DNA of 64,000 nucleotides from Lutjanus erythropterus (GCA_020091685.1 CM034597.1:35829301-35893300), one strand, 5' to 3'; numbered from the stretch's first letter, positions 47,819 through 62,800 are shown. Numbers and translations: made by a program. Notes: generated by a model not told the origin, from the sequence alone.

Positions 47819-50800
47819 TACATATATATATACACAGAGAGAGAGAGACAGCAGTGTTGTAAAAATACTGATACATTGATAAATATCGATATGAATATTT
47901 GAAATGCTTTGAATACTCATTTTGCAGTATTGATACTTCACTACCAGCTGCTCTTTCTCACTCTCTTTCCTCTTCGATAGCGAGTTGACACACACCACTG
48001 CAGTGCCCACATAGCCCCACCTCCTCCCACTTACTCACACTGCTGTCTTCTTCTCATCACTAGTCTCATTTGCTATATTCGTTGTCATGTTACAACCTTG
48101 TTATATTTGTCTTTTAATAAAAATTTTAAGTTTTCTGTCCTCAATGTTAGGTCAGTTTCTTTCTCTCTGGTATCAAAATGGTATCAAATATCAGTATTTT
48201 TCAAGCAGTTTCATGTAGGAACTATTTTCTGTCTAAGGTAGAATCTACTGGAACTACTTTCTTTCTACTAGAAAAGAATAAGTTCCTACATGAAACTGCT
48301 CACAACAAGGTCTTTGGTTTAACTTGAGTAACTGGGTCATGATTTCTGGAAAGAGACTTGCTGAAATTTTCAAATGTATTTTTTGGCATTTCAGGCAACA
48401 CAAGCCAAGTGTCACCTGGTTCCACTATGTTGGAGAAAATACAGACATCTCAACAGCCAATATCTCTAAAACTTGTCAACTCGCACCAACACTATCTAGA
48501 TGGATAAATAACACGACAAGACAGAGGAAAAATATGTGTTTTTGATTTTGGGGTGGCATGTCACTTGGACGAGCTCGAACATTATCAGAATACATGGCTT
48601 TAAGTTGCATTTTAAGATAGTTAGTCACACACACCTTCTGGCCAGTATGCGGAGCTGCTCAGCACACTCGTTGTCAGAACGCTGCTGCAGAAGCTCCAGG
48701 ATGTTCATGGTCCTGTGGAAGTGGCCACAGGACAGGCTGACACTGACCGCTGTCTCATGTTTGTCCCCCGTCAGCACCCATACTTTGATCCCTGCCAGCC
48801 GCAGAGCCTCAATGGTCTCCTGGACTTTGTCTTGGAGTCTGAGAGAGACAAAGGAAGGAGAAATGTATACCATGTAGTCATGCTGTTACGTGTACTGTAT
48901 ATGCAAAGCTTCCGGTGATATAACTAAGTTAGGTCAATGCCCAGGGTAACATAAACTTTAAGAAAATTTTGCTGTTGACTTATTGTGGGTGAGGTGATGA
49001 AGCTAGCTGGCGTTTTAAAGCTGTGGGCGTGATGTGGCCCAACCTCGGAAGCTTGCTTTAAGTATGATAATTTTAATCATGCAGCTAAGGTCTGGAAGTA
49101 GAGACAAATCTGCTTCAAAACACACAAGTAAACAAAAAAATGTCTAATGAGAAAAGGGGCGTGAAAACTGGCTCTGAAATTGCTCAGCACTGATTTTCTT
49201 TTTAGAATATTTCTGGCCACAGTTAATATTCCTAAAGCCAGAGGTTAACAGATAATGAATATGATCTAACATTCCATGCCTATCAGTGTTACGCTATTCA
49301 TATTAGTCTCAAAACATAGCGAAGTTTTAGTCCTGTCTTCCATAATTGAGGAGATCCTTTGATTGTGACCATGTGTGCCTGAGGAGGAATTCATTCCAGA
49401 TACAGAAACGGAGCAGCAGAGAGAAAAGAGAGAGACAGCGGGGAGATAAACAGAGTGGGAGAAGCGAGCGAGGGGCTTATGTGTAGAGCAGATGGTGAGC
49501 GGATGCAAACACATATCAACATTCATTTCCAGAGAGGCTCAGTGAGACAACGTCTCCATCTTTCTGCTGACTATACATTGTGTGTTTGTTGGGAGTTCCC
49601 CGCCTACTGTGTTATCAGCCTGTGTTATCTCATTGTTTTATAACACGCCAGTTATTCTTTGATGTCAAAATATTTTTAATTCACATAGCTTTAAGATTTT
49701 ACTGTAATGTACAGTAATAATCTTTAGTAAGCCATCTAGTCTTCATCCCTCTGGCTCTGAGGAACTCCCATCTTTACTGAGAGTGGAGTCAGAAAGCTGA
49801 ATCTACGCCCAGGTACAGCAATTCTTCAAACTAAATTCTAATGTTAGCATGCTAACATGCTCATGGTGACAATGCAAACATGCTGGTGTTCAGCGGGTAT
49901 GGCGAACATGGGAAACAGACCCGCTAAACATGTTGTTGCAGAAGCTCTTGATGATAAGCTTAGGTTGTCATAAATGGCTGGAATAGCTAGTTAGACTACT
50001 AAATGCTGCTCAGACAGAAGAGGCCATAAATGACTTGCTGATGCTTCTGTAGACTCTTGTGCAGCTTTTTTCTACTTAGTACTAAACATTAACACTGGGT
50101 TGCGGCATTGCAGAGATTAATTTAAGATTATTTCTAATCAGAGTTTCGCAAAACATTTAAGTTTAAAGGTTTAAAATGGGTATCCAGAATTACGCAGAGC
50201 TCTGGTGCACAACTAAAAACTAATCCAAGCTTACTATGGAGATGCTTTCTGAATGAAATTAAAATAAGTAAATAAAAAGTACATAAATTTGAGTAATGTC
50301 AGGACATAACAGGTATAAAAAGAAGCAGGAAAATTTCTGCCTGCTCTGTATTCTTTAACAAAAAGTTACATTGTTGCTAGTTAGCTCAAAAGTTAGTAAG
50401 TCTTGTTAGCCTGTCTTGGCAGAGAAGCTCTAACTTCTCCTCATTCAGTTCAACAGAATAAACTTTAATCTAGTTTTGTGTAAACTAAGATTTAAAGTTA
50501 ATCTTTCATCATTTTAAGCTTAGAAGTAGTTTAAAAGTTTGGTGCAACACATTTCAAGCTTAAACCATGATTTAATCAGGTTTAAAAATGTATCCTTTAT
50601 GGTGCAACCAAGCCTCAATGCAGCTGAGTCTGATGGGAATGTGATTAGTTTTATAAGTTTAGTCATGAACAAATGAAAAATTTAAACTGGTCATTGCGCT
50701 ACGTGAAAACCACCATTGTCAAGAAGATGAATCATCTCAGGACAGTTCATGGCAATCAATCTAACAGCTGTCAAGACATTTTGCTGAGACAAAAATGTCA

Positions 50801-53800
50801 CCAAAGACCACCAAAGTCAGTAGACTAACTGTCGGTGGACCATGAATGTCTGCAGACAATCTCACAACTATCCATCCAATAGATACTGTTGTCTGGAACA
50901 AAGTAACAACTGACTCACACTGCCATCCATACATTCATGACACTAGCATGGCTAAAAATACACAGAGGCAGTAACACCTCAATCTACTACCACGTTATGC
51001 AGACTGTTGTTAAAGCTAACCATGTGGAAATGAAACATATGCTTTATCTAAACAGTGACTATATGTTATTTACTCACTGCCATTGGCAACACATGATGAA
51101 AAAAACGTGTGTTACATAATTATACATCATATTGCATGCCGAATATAATTGTAATTGGGCAGTTGAAGCAGATGACGGTCAATTACCTATACCATTCAGT
51201 AGCTTTATTTAATGCCAATAGCCATACTATACTCCCTTATATTTTTAAAAGCCAACAACTCTTGATTCAGAATACATTTCTTTCAGTTAATATCCATTGT
51301 ACATATACAACTATATCAGAGCTGAGCTAAACACAGCCTACACTGCATTGTGCAACTGCTTTCCGTTTGGAACGTGCTGCTAAACTCACAAGATTTCCTC
51401 TTGACACGAAAGACTTATAAATCATGGACATACAGTATGCATGAGGGGATGAGAACTGTTTTTCAGGAGGGACAACACCAATATATTTCAATTATTTCAA
51501 TTCATACTTGTCCTCAACTCCGGTTGCACCCAGCAGCTGCAGGTCTCTCTCGATGTAGCTGAAGGCCTCCTGCAGTCTCTCCTCCCTCTGCTGCAGCGCG
51601 GTGCGAGCAGCGTTCAGACGCCTGTCCACATCAATGTACTCCTCCGGGCTGAAGTGGCGACATGCTACCACCAAGGTCCGCAAACCTTTCTACAGTGGGG
51701 GGAGAAGGGTGGGTGATGGGTAGAGAAAAGAGGAGTCAGAATATGAGAAAAATTAAATGAGAAAAACAGGAGGAGAGCATAATAAAGAAATGAAGGGAGA
51801 GATATAATCATGTGAAACGAGTTTGTATAGAGAGGAAGGATGTATGTGAGGAGTCAGGAAGATGTGGATTGGAGAAGAAGAGAAAGAAAGGGACATGAAC
51901 AGAAGCAGAGAGAGAAAGAACAGAAAACAAATTATCAAAGCTTGGCCTTAAATCACGGAACCAGCCTGAGGGCTAGATGACCACAAATCAACCCAGTCCG
52001 GAGCACCGGCTCCTGGGTACTGACGTCTGATGACATGATGTCGGGGCTGGATATGTGTATGTTTGTGTGTGGCTGTTATGGAGACGAATTCACAGTCTAA
52101 TGGGAACAGAGAGCGACAGAGCCAAAAGTAATCACAACAAGGCCGGGAAATGCCAGGCAAACGCATACAGAGATGCATCGTTGTGAAAATGTCAATATTT
52201 TTAAGGTGTCATTATCAGGTTAAAGAGGAATTTTTCTGCGAGGAAATGTATATTAAGTTTATTTAATGTGTCTCGAAGGACAGGCAATGTCTGCTTGTGG
52301 GAAAAGATAAACATAGATAGTCATATTAAACCAAACTCTCAGGTAGGTTGTGACTCATGATAAAGTGCATGCAATCTAAAAGATTAAGGTATGTATTACT
52401 GATCAAGTGTAGGGAACATATCAGTATAAGCCCTCTGACTCCAGACTGTCTGCACATTCAGAAAAAAAAATAAAAATTCTGCCACAAATGTGAGGAGATA
52501 TCAGGATTTTGAATTTCTGCTGACCACTACCCACTGAACAGATGACAGTGAAATATAGAAGTATTGGTAAAAGCTGCCAGACAACATACACATTTCAAAA
52601 AACTCAAACAAACAAACAACAACAACAAAAAAACATTCTTACCAAGGCAAACTCGTCAACGTGCAATCTCGTCTTTTCTATCTCACCACCCTTGGCGAAA
52701 GGCAATATGGCTGACTCTGCCCCCTTGGTGAACAGCACTTTGCCTCCTTGAAGGTCAAGAAGACAACACAGAAGGCAAAAAATAGGTATAAAAAGATATA
52801 TTAAATATATATTATGGACATCTGTATTAAGAATTAACTCATGAAACATTTATCTCCACACTCTCAAACATACTGATTTTAATTGCATTTATTTCTTGTC
52901 TTGTTAGTTTTTATAGTTTCCCTTTTTTTTTTGATTGTCAGTCTTCTGTTTGACCATCTCATTAAAGCTTTCATTCATCAATTCTGACATTAAATTATTT
53001 TCAATAATGCTAGAAATATAGTGTAATTTACGAGGTTACCTGAAGGAGTCTGCAGTATGACGCTCATCCTCCTGCGGTTGGCGTCAAACTCTAACACATG
53101 AAGCAGCTGATATCTGACAGAGCAAAGAGAGACACTCATGTTAACTCACTTTGGACTCACAGACTGATCTGACCATTTCGTTTTCACAGGTAGATTTAAC
53201 AACCATTTTTTGTCTGCAGTGGGTATTTATGTAATTTAAAAGATGAAAAGGGTAAGACATACCTCTCTGACTTGCCAAACGTTTTGATCTCCATTGTATC
53301 TCCACTGCAGCCAGTGAAGGCCACTCCGATCCTGAGAAACAAAAAGACAGCAGTTAAAAACTAGAGTTCTGGACATTCTGACCTTTAAAACTCTGGGTGA
53401 AAATCCAATTTGGAGACTGGAAGGTATTCAAGGTAACTGAGCCTTCAAAAGATAAAAAAATAAAATAATTTTAAGCCTCAGCACTCCCCATTCACAGCCT
53501 TATTTTAATTGGCTTCAAAAGCGTCACAGCTTAAAATGAGACAACAGCTTTCGCATTTCAAGACATATCATTACTCATCTTTATTATGTACAATATTAAA
53601 TTTTCATGTACAATATTAGGTCTGATATCATGTGAAATATTAGCTGTGATATTGAAAAGTAATGAATAGTGTAATATTACTCTAAATGTCACTGCAACTA
53701 TCTGTTTTAGATCATTTTAATTTACTTTTTAGTTTGATTTAGTTAAATCTATTTTGGATAAGTATATGTAGAAAAAAAAAACAAACACAAACAACTTAAA

Positions 53801-56800
53801 TCTGACATTTGATGTGCTGTAAGGAATAAGAAGGAACAACATGCTTGTCCAGCTCTACCCCTAATGAGCCTTTACTTAACTTATGTTACTTCTATTGATA
53901 TTCTATTAGGTGCAGTTGTTTTGCATTTACTCCTTCTACACTTTATATTTTATATGCCACTTCATATTTAATAATACTGTTTTCTTTTGTTTTTATTCTA
54001 TTACTGTAATTTTGGAGAAATCTCTAGAGTTTCCTTTGGGACTGATAAAGTTCTATCTTATCTTATTACTTGAAACTCCATTTTTGCTAAAGGAAAAAAA
54101 AAAAAAAACAGTTGGCAAGGATGATGACTGATGAACCACTGCAATCCAACGTCTCACACATACAAAATAGAATACAGAATTTTAATGGACCTGTCTGATG
54201 TGTGTAGATAAATGTGTGGTTATTTTATAGCAGCCTGCTGTCATTTGCCTAACCCTAACCCTAACACACCCCTTTAGTTAATTAAATTAAATTAAAGTAT
54301 TTCATACATTATAAAGAAGTTGTGGATGACAGATACTGTAAGAATAAGCCATATTAAAAACACTGAAGCCACTGTGACACCATGCAAATCAGTCATTTTC
54401 TGAACACCAGAATATAAGATATGTCATCCCTGTATGTTTTGTGAAATCTTACCAGTAGTGTTACATTTCAGCATGAAAAACAATTACTTTTGATTACACT
54501 TCCCCTTTGCAATCAATGTTAAGTGTTGTTTGAGAGTTTAGGTTGAGTGATTATTGAGGTTATGGTTCCAACTGTGTCTCCTTTCGGTTAAAACCAGCAC
54601 AGATTCACTGTCTGTGACTCAATGGAGCATGGAGGTACTTGGTCACGGGTGCAGCTCCTCACTGTTTGACATAATTTAATTTGATGGCGTGAAAACTACT
54701 ACTAGGATCACTGACTTCATGCATCACGAATCCTGGAAGTTTTGTAAAACAACACAATTGGACAATTTAGATGGGAGCTACACAGCCACATTTCTTAACT
54801 GTCAATTCTCCATTGTTTTCTTGTTGAACTGGAGGAGTTTTATAGCTTCAGAGTCTTTAGATACCTGTTACCAAACTGGTATAGGAGAAATGGGTCACTT
54901 TCTATTAATGTTTTCCCCTTTTTCAGCAATTTTCCACACAGAACTGCTGCAGGGTTTTCTACCGGTCCCGGGACATTAAATTGTTGCCTGTGCTTTTTTT
55001 CTGTGACAATAAAAGTGAGTAAGAGTAAGGCCACTTTGGCCTGCAGTCCAACCTCCACAAGTATTTCAATGTCTCTTAGCAGCTGACACAGCCAGAACAG
55101 CGCAGGAAGCAGAATTTAACATTATGTCGACAGCCAGGATTCACAATGCTCAAGAAAAGGCATAAACATAATCTGAGTTTGAGTTTTGACCCTTTGAGTT
55201 ACTGTAGGTGGTCGCTGTGTTTTAGACAGAGTAATAGATTGAGTTAGTGATGTGAGACCAGCAGCTATTAGCTAGTTTCTGAGGATTGCAGGAAATGCGA
55301 TGCCTTAAAATCTGAGCACAAATGTTGTTTTATGTTAAGCATGTGAAGTAAAATGGATCTGTTTGTTAAGATAATATTACCACAATCACAATGCTAATTT
55401 CCGTTAGCATGCCAATGGGAAATTCAATTATATGTGTTCTCCCACCCCTACATACATTATGACCTATGCTTTTTGGCTTAAGTCCAAGCTCTTATGTTAA
55501 ACTTACAGTAGACTGAAGAGACTGGCCATCACACGCAGCTAACAGCTTTCACATTTTTTTGTTTTCTTGCATCACACAATGTAGTAAAGATTGGAATATA
55601 CACATTTCCTGAGCTGTAACAATCACACAACTGTGCAACATGGTGAAACCACAAGCTCTTGCAAAAGTACTGTTTAAAACCACGACACACATGAAAATTG
55701 CAATCTTTTTTCAGATTTCCTTATTCACTTCTCGCACCCTAAACTTTCACTGAGACGTTAGATCCCGTTGTCATGGTAACGGCGGTGCATGCAGATGCTG
55801 CAGCCTGTAGCTCCTTCAAACTTTGCTACATTTCTGTTTCAAACTGTCTTTTTTTGGCTTTACTGCTGCTAACAGTAATACATTCATAAGCAGTGGAACA
55901 AGGAAGCATGGGGTATGGATTAAGAACAGCAGACACTGAGATGATCACTGCCCACAGAACACCCAGCCAGACCAAATCCCCCAGGAGAAGAAGGAAGACT
56001 GCCTGGATGAGGGCCATGCTAGTCCAGCTTGCACCTAAGGCTGCTTTTGGCTAATATCTGGTTGCAGGAAAATGAAACTGATAAAATGGGACTCAGGCTG
56101 GCCAAAAAATGGGAAATCAGAGACAGTTGTGCCAACATCTTACAGAGATCTGCTCCCCCACAGCCTCCCAGAAGAAGCCATTACAACTGACAAGTGGACC
56201 ACGTTCCAAGCCGACAGGAGGCAAGATTCCAGCAGAACGAGGGGAGGCGGAGGAGGTGTATTTGTATCAATGTTTAGTGCACAAACGCAAAGTTGATGGA
56301 TAATGTTTCTGAGATGTTGACCTTTTTATGTGAAGATGTCAAGTATACTACCATCACCATCTTGTTGCTGCTGTTTACATTCAATCTGACACAAATCCAA
56401 AAAATGCACATTATTTCCTACATGTATATGTATATAAATAACTGTATTTATTTATAATACTTATTTTATATTTTATCCTATGCTATTTATTATCTTTATA
56501 GATGTTCTGTCTGTGTAGCATGAAGTGAGTACAACTTTCATTTTGTTGTGCAACCCTGTGTTATACAACGACAAAATAAATGACCTTCATACCTCGAAAT
56601 TCTCACACCTGTCAAAACAATCTGTGCCACCCCCTACAAAGTAGTGCAGACACAAACCAGGCTTGAAAATCATCTCTGACTGAACTTCAGAACAAAATGC
56701 CAGCACTGCAACTACAGGAATATAGCTGCCAACAGTTTCCTGTGTTTACAAGTGGCCACAGAGTGCAACCTTCACCACTGTTTCAGTGATAAAGGTTGAT

Positions 56801-59800
56801 GGAAAAAGACTGCAATAAAGGCTGCTTAAATCGGCTAGCTTAGCTGGTTCTCCAGCCCACGCACGCCGACTATTTGAAATTTTCAGAAGAAACTCTGATG
56901 TAACTGTACCTCTTTGCTGCTTCTACCAAAGCTTTCTCATCCGGGGAAGAGGCGTAGTATTCCATGTGACTGGACGAGAAACCGTTTGCGTGGGAGAATG
57001 GATCTCCTCCCCCGACCACGCAGTCTGGCTGGTCGTAGCTGATCTGAACCGTGTGACACAACGACACCGCCTTGAGGAATAACAATTCATCGCCAATCTG
57101 AATGGAAAGACAGCGAGGAAGGATGACAGATTAAGAGACACTATCAAACACTCTCAAATCTTGTACACATACAGTGACATACTGTATGTCTCACTTAATT
57201 AGCAAAGAGCAACCTTTAATTGGTTGGTGAATAGCTTATAATGCACATATTGTGTGTTTGCACATTTTATCTATAGTCTCTCTATTGTATTATGGTAAAA
57301 AGCCTAAGGTGAAAAGTCATCCCTGACATTAGAGGTTAATTTGTTCATATGCTCTGGTTGTGCTTGTTTGACAGCAGCAGTGAGAACAGTGTATATAAAG
57401 TAGGTCTCTGCTGACAGAAAATAAATATAATGGGGATATATATGTATACTGGATATGTGACTTACCAGGTGAGGCGTAGAACCATCTGGTGAATCTTCAG
57501 TCATTCCCTCTGGTACCAGTTTTCCATTAACTTCTCGGTACTTTGTTCCGTTAATTGAACACTCACGGAAGTGCATCTCATTTTCGGTTAGCGTACCCGT
57601 CTTATCTGTAAACACATACTCCACCTGGGAAACAGAAACACACGCGCGTGCATATAGGTTGAGTGCTGTGTGGTTGCTGAGTACTAAAGGTGAAGCAGAG
57701 TTCACGTTCCCAAAGAAGTGAAACTTTGTGTTGAAATATGCGCATAAATAGAAGCACTTGAATTATGAATGAATTATTCCATCTTGTGAAGGGCTCGTTG
57801 CAGGGGTGAATTAAAGTCTCAATAATGAATTCAAAACTCAAGTCTTCTTCAAAAACAATCCAAGGCACACTGTCAGCTCCTGTATGTGATCAACAGAAAC
57901 ACCTAACATCGCTTCCGCTCTACAGTCTATTATGTCTGTTCCAAGTTTCTTGTCATACGGATCCCTTTTCTGTGGGAGGAGCTTAGATGGAGGCAGAATA
58001 ATTCCCAAACACATCAGCTAAAACTAGCTAGCACGTTTTGCTGGTTTACTTCTTAACAATGGATGAAAAAAATACAAGCTCATCTGAATGTGTACGGTCA
58101 CTCACTCTTCAGAACCAAGAGTGCTACTTAAAAAAAGTTCACATTATCCACTGGGAGTGGACTGGCTAACCCGTACAAGCTCACTCAATGGATCAATGAG
58201 CTTCCTACAATTGACAAAGAGTTAGTGATTGACGAATATATTGATTACTGGCTGAGTCCATCGTGCCGTTCTAGCTCAGGAAGCTGCCCTTGGCTGGAGT
58301 TCGGGGTGCTGAGCTGGGAGTATGAGTGAGAATAAAAAAGAATGTAAAACTATACCGTTTTCACATCTGACCCACTGAATCAAGGATTTATTTTGACCAA
58401 ACCAGAGTTGGTGATTGTTAGAACAGTGGACAGACTGCCTAAAACTGTTCTGGAGAGTTTTATTTTGTTTCTTTCTGTTGAGTTTAAATGAAATGTGTCT
58501 TACAGAGTTAATAAGGCTGTTAAAGCTCATCTTTGTTTGGTAAAAGAGAGAAACTTGAATTCAGGTGATTGAGTGTATTTTTATGTTCAATAAGAAAAAC
58601 AGATGTGAGAATATCTACCTTCTTTCATTTTGTGAATTCATTTCGCTGATTTTGTGGCTGCTCACTCACATCCCCCAGCTTTTGTCTTGTATTTTTTTGA
58701 CTAGCAGTGACAGCTGGTATGCAATAAAACCTCAGTTTTGAGCCATTACTGCTTCGATTTTGGCACCCAAACAGCACAAGAAGATCACATTTTAGCTTGG
58801 TTATGTGACCTACTACTAGTTTTTTCTCCAGCTAACACTGTGACATAATCATGACGTCCCCCATTAAGGGTCTGTGGTCATCTTTATTGCAAAAAAATGT
58901 ACATTAAATTACATATTCTACAGAATATCTAACTTGAAGACTCTTTTCAAGTTAAGAGAAATGACAGATACAGATATTCAAATTGTGTTTAGTGTATGCA
59001 TATCTATGTTTCTTCTCTCCTTTGTCATAGGTATGTGTTCCTGCACTTCTAATCCATACCTGCCCCAGCTCCTCATTGAGGTCAGAGGTGTTGACCTGAG
59101 CTTTCTGGTCGCTCTCCTCGTGGTATAGGTCCAAATCCCAGCCAATGAAAAAGGAGCCCAGGAACTTCTGCATCTCCACAGTAACGTAGAGCGAGATGGG
59201 GATGATGAAGTTGTAGAGGACCAGAAAGGCCAAGAAGTCTGAGATGAACTTCAAGATCTAAAGAAGGATGAGAGTACATTTTATCAGAATGAGACACAAG
59301 AGGAGGGTGACACACACGTAACAAGACAAAACACACAAAAATGAGTGAGTCAAACAAGATAGGAAGATAAAGCAACGTCAAAGTAGGAGCAAGAGAAAAG
59401 ACAAAACAACTGAGGAGGAGGATGATGATGAGTACAAAGCAGGACAATAAAATTTGTATATACCTAAATAATAGTGCTTTTCAAGTGTTTGACATCATCA
59501 TTTGACATGAAAAAAACAGACAAGCACTTGGTGATATTTTAAGCACAATCTTAAGGTTAGATTATAACTATGCACCTTTTTTTTGGAGAAATGACATGTC
59601 TAACGTTTTTACAGTATTATTTTTTGTTTTCTTATTTCTTATATATCTTATATCTTATTTTTCTCTGCACAACTGCTGAAATTCTGTCACATCTTAATGT
59701 TTTCATTCAGCATTTTAATCCTTTAAGAGGAGAAAAAGATTAAAATTGAAACATAAATTTTGCTGAGACATATCTAATGAAAAAAAAAAACAATGGAGAA

Positions 59801-62800
59801 CAAACACACATCCATAGACCCAAAAGGATGGGTGCTGAACCACAAAAATACTTGAACAGAGAGAAAGAGAGAGATCCACACACACGCTTCATAGAGAAGC
59901 AGACTGAAGTAGTCTGAGGGAAAGCCTGGAGCTTGAAATGTCTCGCAAATAAGATGATTTTAATGGGAGCTCTTTGGTGTGTGGATTTCTCTTTCTATTA
60001 ATACACATCTAAGCCACACAGACTGACAGTGCTTTGGCGCTGATCTTTCTAAATCAAAGTAGGCAGGGTAATTCATTCCAATTAATGAGTTAATTACTTT
60101 AAGTGACAGGAAAGGAGAGTGAGAGAGGACCACAGACTGAGATAAAAGCCACACTTTTGACATGCTAAACCTGGAGTTGAGCTCTGACTCACTTCCTAAA
60201 GACAATAAAGCAATTAAACTAATAAAATTAGCCTTTTACTGGTGTATAGGAGCAGGAAAGACGCACAACAAAACATACTGTACTTGTCACAGAATAATGC
60301 AAATACAATTTTTTTTGGACTTGGATACTATAAACTTTAGGTCTCAAAATCTAGAAAACTTTCAGACTTCCAAAGTAGTGGTAGATTCCCTTGTGAGAGG
60401 AGATAGATGTAATGTGGAAATTGGTAGAGGTTATACACTGTAAACAGGCCAGGAGGTTTCTAGAGCATCCGTTATACTAAATCTAAGCATTAATTTGTTG
60501 CTGGTATTCCTCTCTCTGTCTCCAGAGAGAAAGGAAGAGAGTGTATAAATGCAATTTTTTCCCCCTCTCCATCACCATACATAGAGGCTACTGTTCTCTG
60601 TGACTGATTAGTGTTGGCAGGTAGGCTGATAGGCCAGCAGACTGGCCCTGTGACAGGCACTTCCTCTCTTATGCCTTGTCACAAAATCTAGAGACGCTAA
60701 AAGTGCCCTACCAGCACCTTTCTAGAACTCTGAGTGTGTATGTGTGTAAATGTGGGCTCAGACGTGGGTTCATTTTTAGATCTTCACCAACTCTCTATTA
60801 ATTTATATCTGCACTAGAGAGAAAAGTCCCATTAATATTTGGCGAGGAGATGAAGTGGAAAAAAAAAATCTCACCTCATCTTGTCTGTGGGGCTTATAGC
60901 CTGCTCTAGTTACAAAACCAAATCAATAAGAATGCATTCATCTGAGGCTTAATGGAAAGCAGACTAACCGGACTGCTGTTTCTCTCTTGCTCTGTCTTAT
61001 GGTTGTAGAAGGGCTCATCCCATTTGTCCTCAGCCTGCCAGGCGTACTTCAGGATGGTGCTGAGGATGGCCTCGAACAGCAAGATGCCCAGGTAGATGAT
61101 TAAGAAGGTATTCATGGACCTGACACGGGAGAATATTTTTTGAGTTGAACGTTACTAAGCATTTCCTTAAAAACACAATATTTTCTTACTCTGAGAGACA
61201 ACAGAAAGTGCTCACTTCTCCACCGCGGAGCGTTTCTGGGATTTGCACTTATAGTTGAGAGCCATCTTGGACTCCATCCCTGTGTAAACTGCCACACCTG
61301 CAACAGCACAGTAGGTTTAAGTATTACACCAGGCATTTAGGAGATTAGACCAGTAGACTACTCAATCAACGTGTGGATCAACTGACCCTTCACTGAGCCC
61401 TGCCTCCGAACGACAGCTGTCCAATCATAGATTAGCAACTGTAACTAGACTAGACTTGTATTTCTTACTAGCTGCAAACATTACCTCCAGCTTTACCTCC
61501 TGCATTTGACAAACTCGTGGCTTATTCCCATGTGTAACACTGGGATTTGTTGTGCGAGGGGTTTGAGCAGAGGAGAGAGGATGAGGGCTGGACCGAGGAC
61601 AACACATCTCTCTCGCTCCCTGTCTTAGGTCTAAGCCGGGTTAGCTCTGCTCTTTTCCTAGGTGATCCGTCTCAACATCCGCTGCACTTCATCTAATACT
61701 TGCGCTTCCTTTTCCCACATTAATGAGTGTATTTCTGTTCTCTATCGTATGCATGTACGTGTTGGATTCATCCAGCCAATGTTTGCTGGGACATAGCTTC
61801 AGTCTCAGTCTTTTAGAATTAATGTTATGTCATGTCTGCAGCTGTTGGATGGATGGAAACGTCAAAAAACTTGGTTGGTGACAGACTTCTCAGTCGTTTG
61901 ATTACTTTTCTATGGAATCAAAGGCCGAGTGTGCAAACAATTACCAATTTCGTTATTAAATATGTCACTGTTGTCATTGTAAATGGCATATGTGCAGTGC
62001 AAGAATGGAAAGCTTGACTGGCGAAGCAGCAGTGACTATGAGAAGTGTCTATGGTAGATCACTGACTCTGGTTCTCCATGCTAAACAACTGCAATAGTAA
62101 CTGCACTCAAGAACGAAATTCAGATAAAACCCTTCTAAGATTTAGCCGACAGACACATTTTCCGTTAACTATAATCAGACCTAAGTTATATGATAATAAG
62201 CCTGTCTTACCAACAATGTCCACTGAGCTTGACTTATTTTTGTCACTAGGGCTGCAAGTAACAATTATTTTCATTATCAGTCCATCTTTCGATTATTTTC
62301 ATGATTAACTGATTAGCTGGTTGGCAAATAAAATGTCAGAAAATGGAAAAAATGTTGACCGCTTTTTCCCAAAGCCCAAAACGTCAACTTCGAATGTCTA
62401 AAATGATTTGACTAAAGAAACCACAAAAACTTTCACGTTTGAGAAGTATTTCAGAAGCGACCTCTTCTTGAACAGCTTTATTCTATTTTTCTTTCTTTCT
62501 CTCTCAGATCAACTGGAACCTTCCCATTGTAAGAAATTATTTACCTCCCCCAAGTGCTTTCTTCTCAGAGGGAGGTTTTGTTTTGTTTTGTTTTTGCAGG
62601 ACCTTTTATTTTCATACAAACTATACTGACTCACCAAAAATCTCTTTGGTATTTTTCAACCTGGCTCCTCGCAGCAGCAAATTCTCTGGACCCAGCGGCC
62701 TGACATATAAGCAAACAAAAACATAAATACAGAGAAAGATAAAATGTGACAATAGGAATTTAGTACAAATAAGATGTGTACTAAAACACTTAACAACAGT

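Larger units (their letters stand above)
47281..48634 (-). other. atp11b intron
   Basis: About 1.35 kb. Holds a (CA)n tract (47784-47814), an inverted-repeat element (47861-48201), a 20-bp perfect inverted repeat (48204-48300) and part of element C (48296-48565). Confidence 0.75.
53332..56909 (-). other. atp11b intron
   Basis: About 3.6 kb. Holds a LINE-tail-like sequence (53850-54075), a three-unit CCCTAA run (54248-54265), another possible tail (about 54990-55025) and a deleted LINE (55960-56590). The rest is unassigned. Confidence 0.7.

Noticed and set aside
54248-54265. Three CCCTAA units resembling telomere repeat (and a shorter TTAGGG pair near 31542-31557)
   Set aside because: Too short to mean a chromosome-end fusion; simple repeats of this length arise by chance.
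54689-54979. 96-codon + strand frame
   Set aside because: No similarity recognised and it lies in repeat-rich intron antisense to atp11b.
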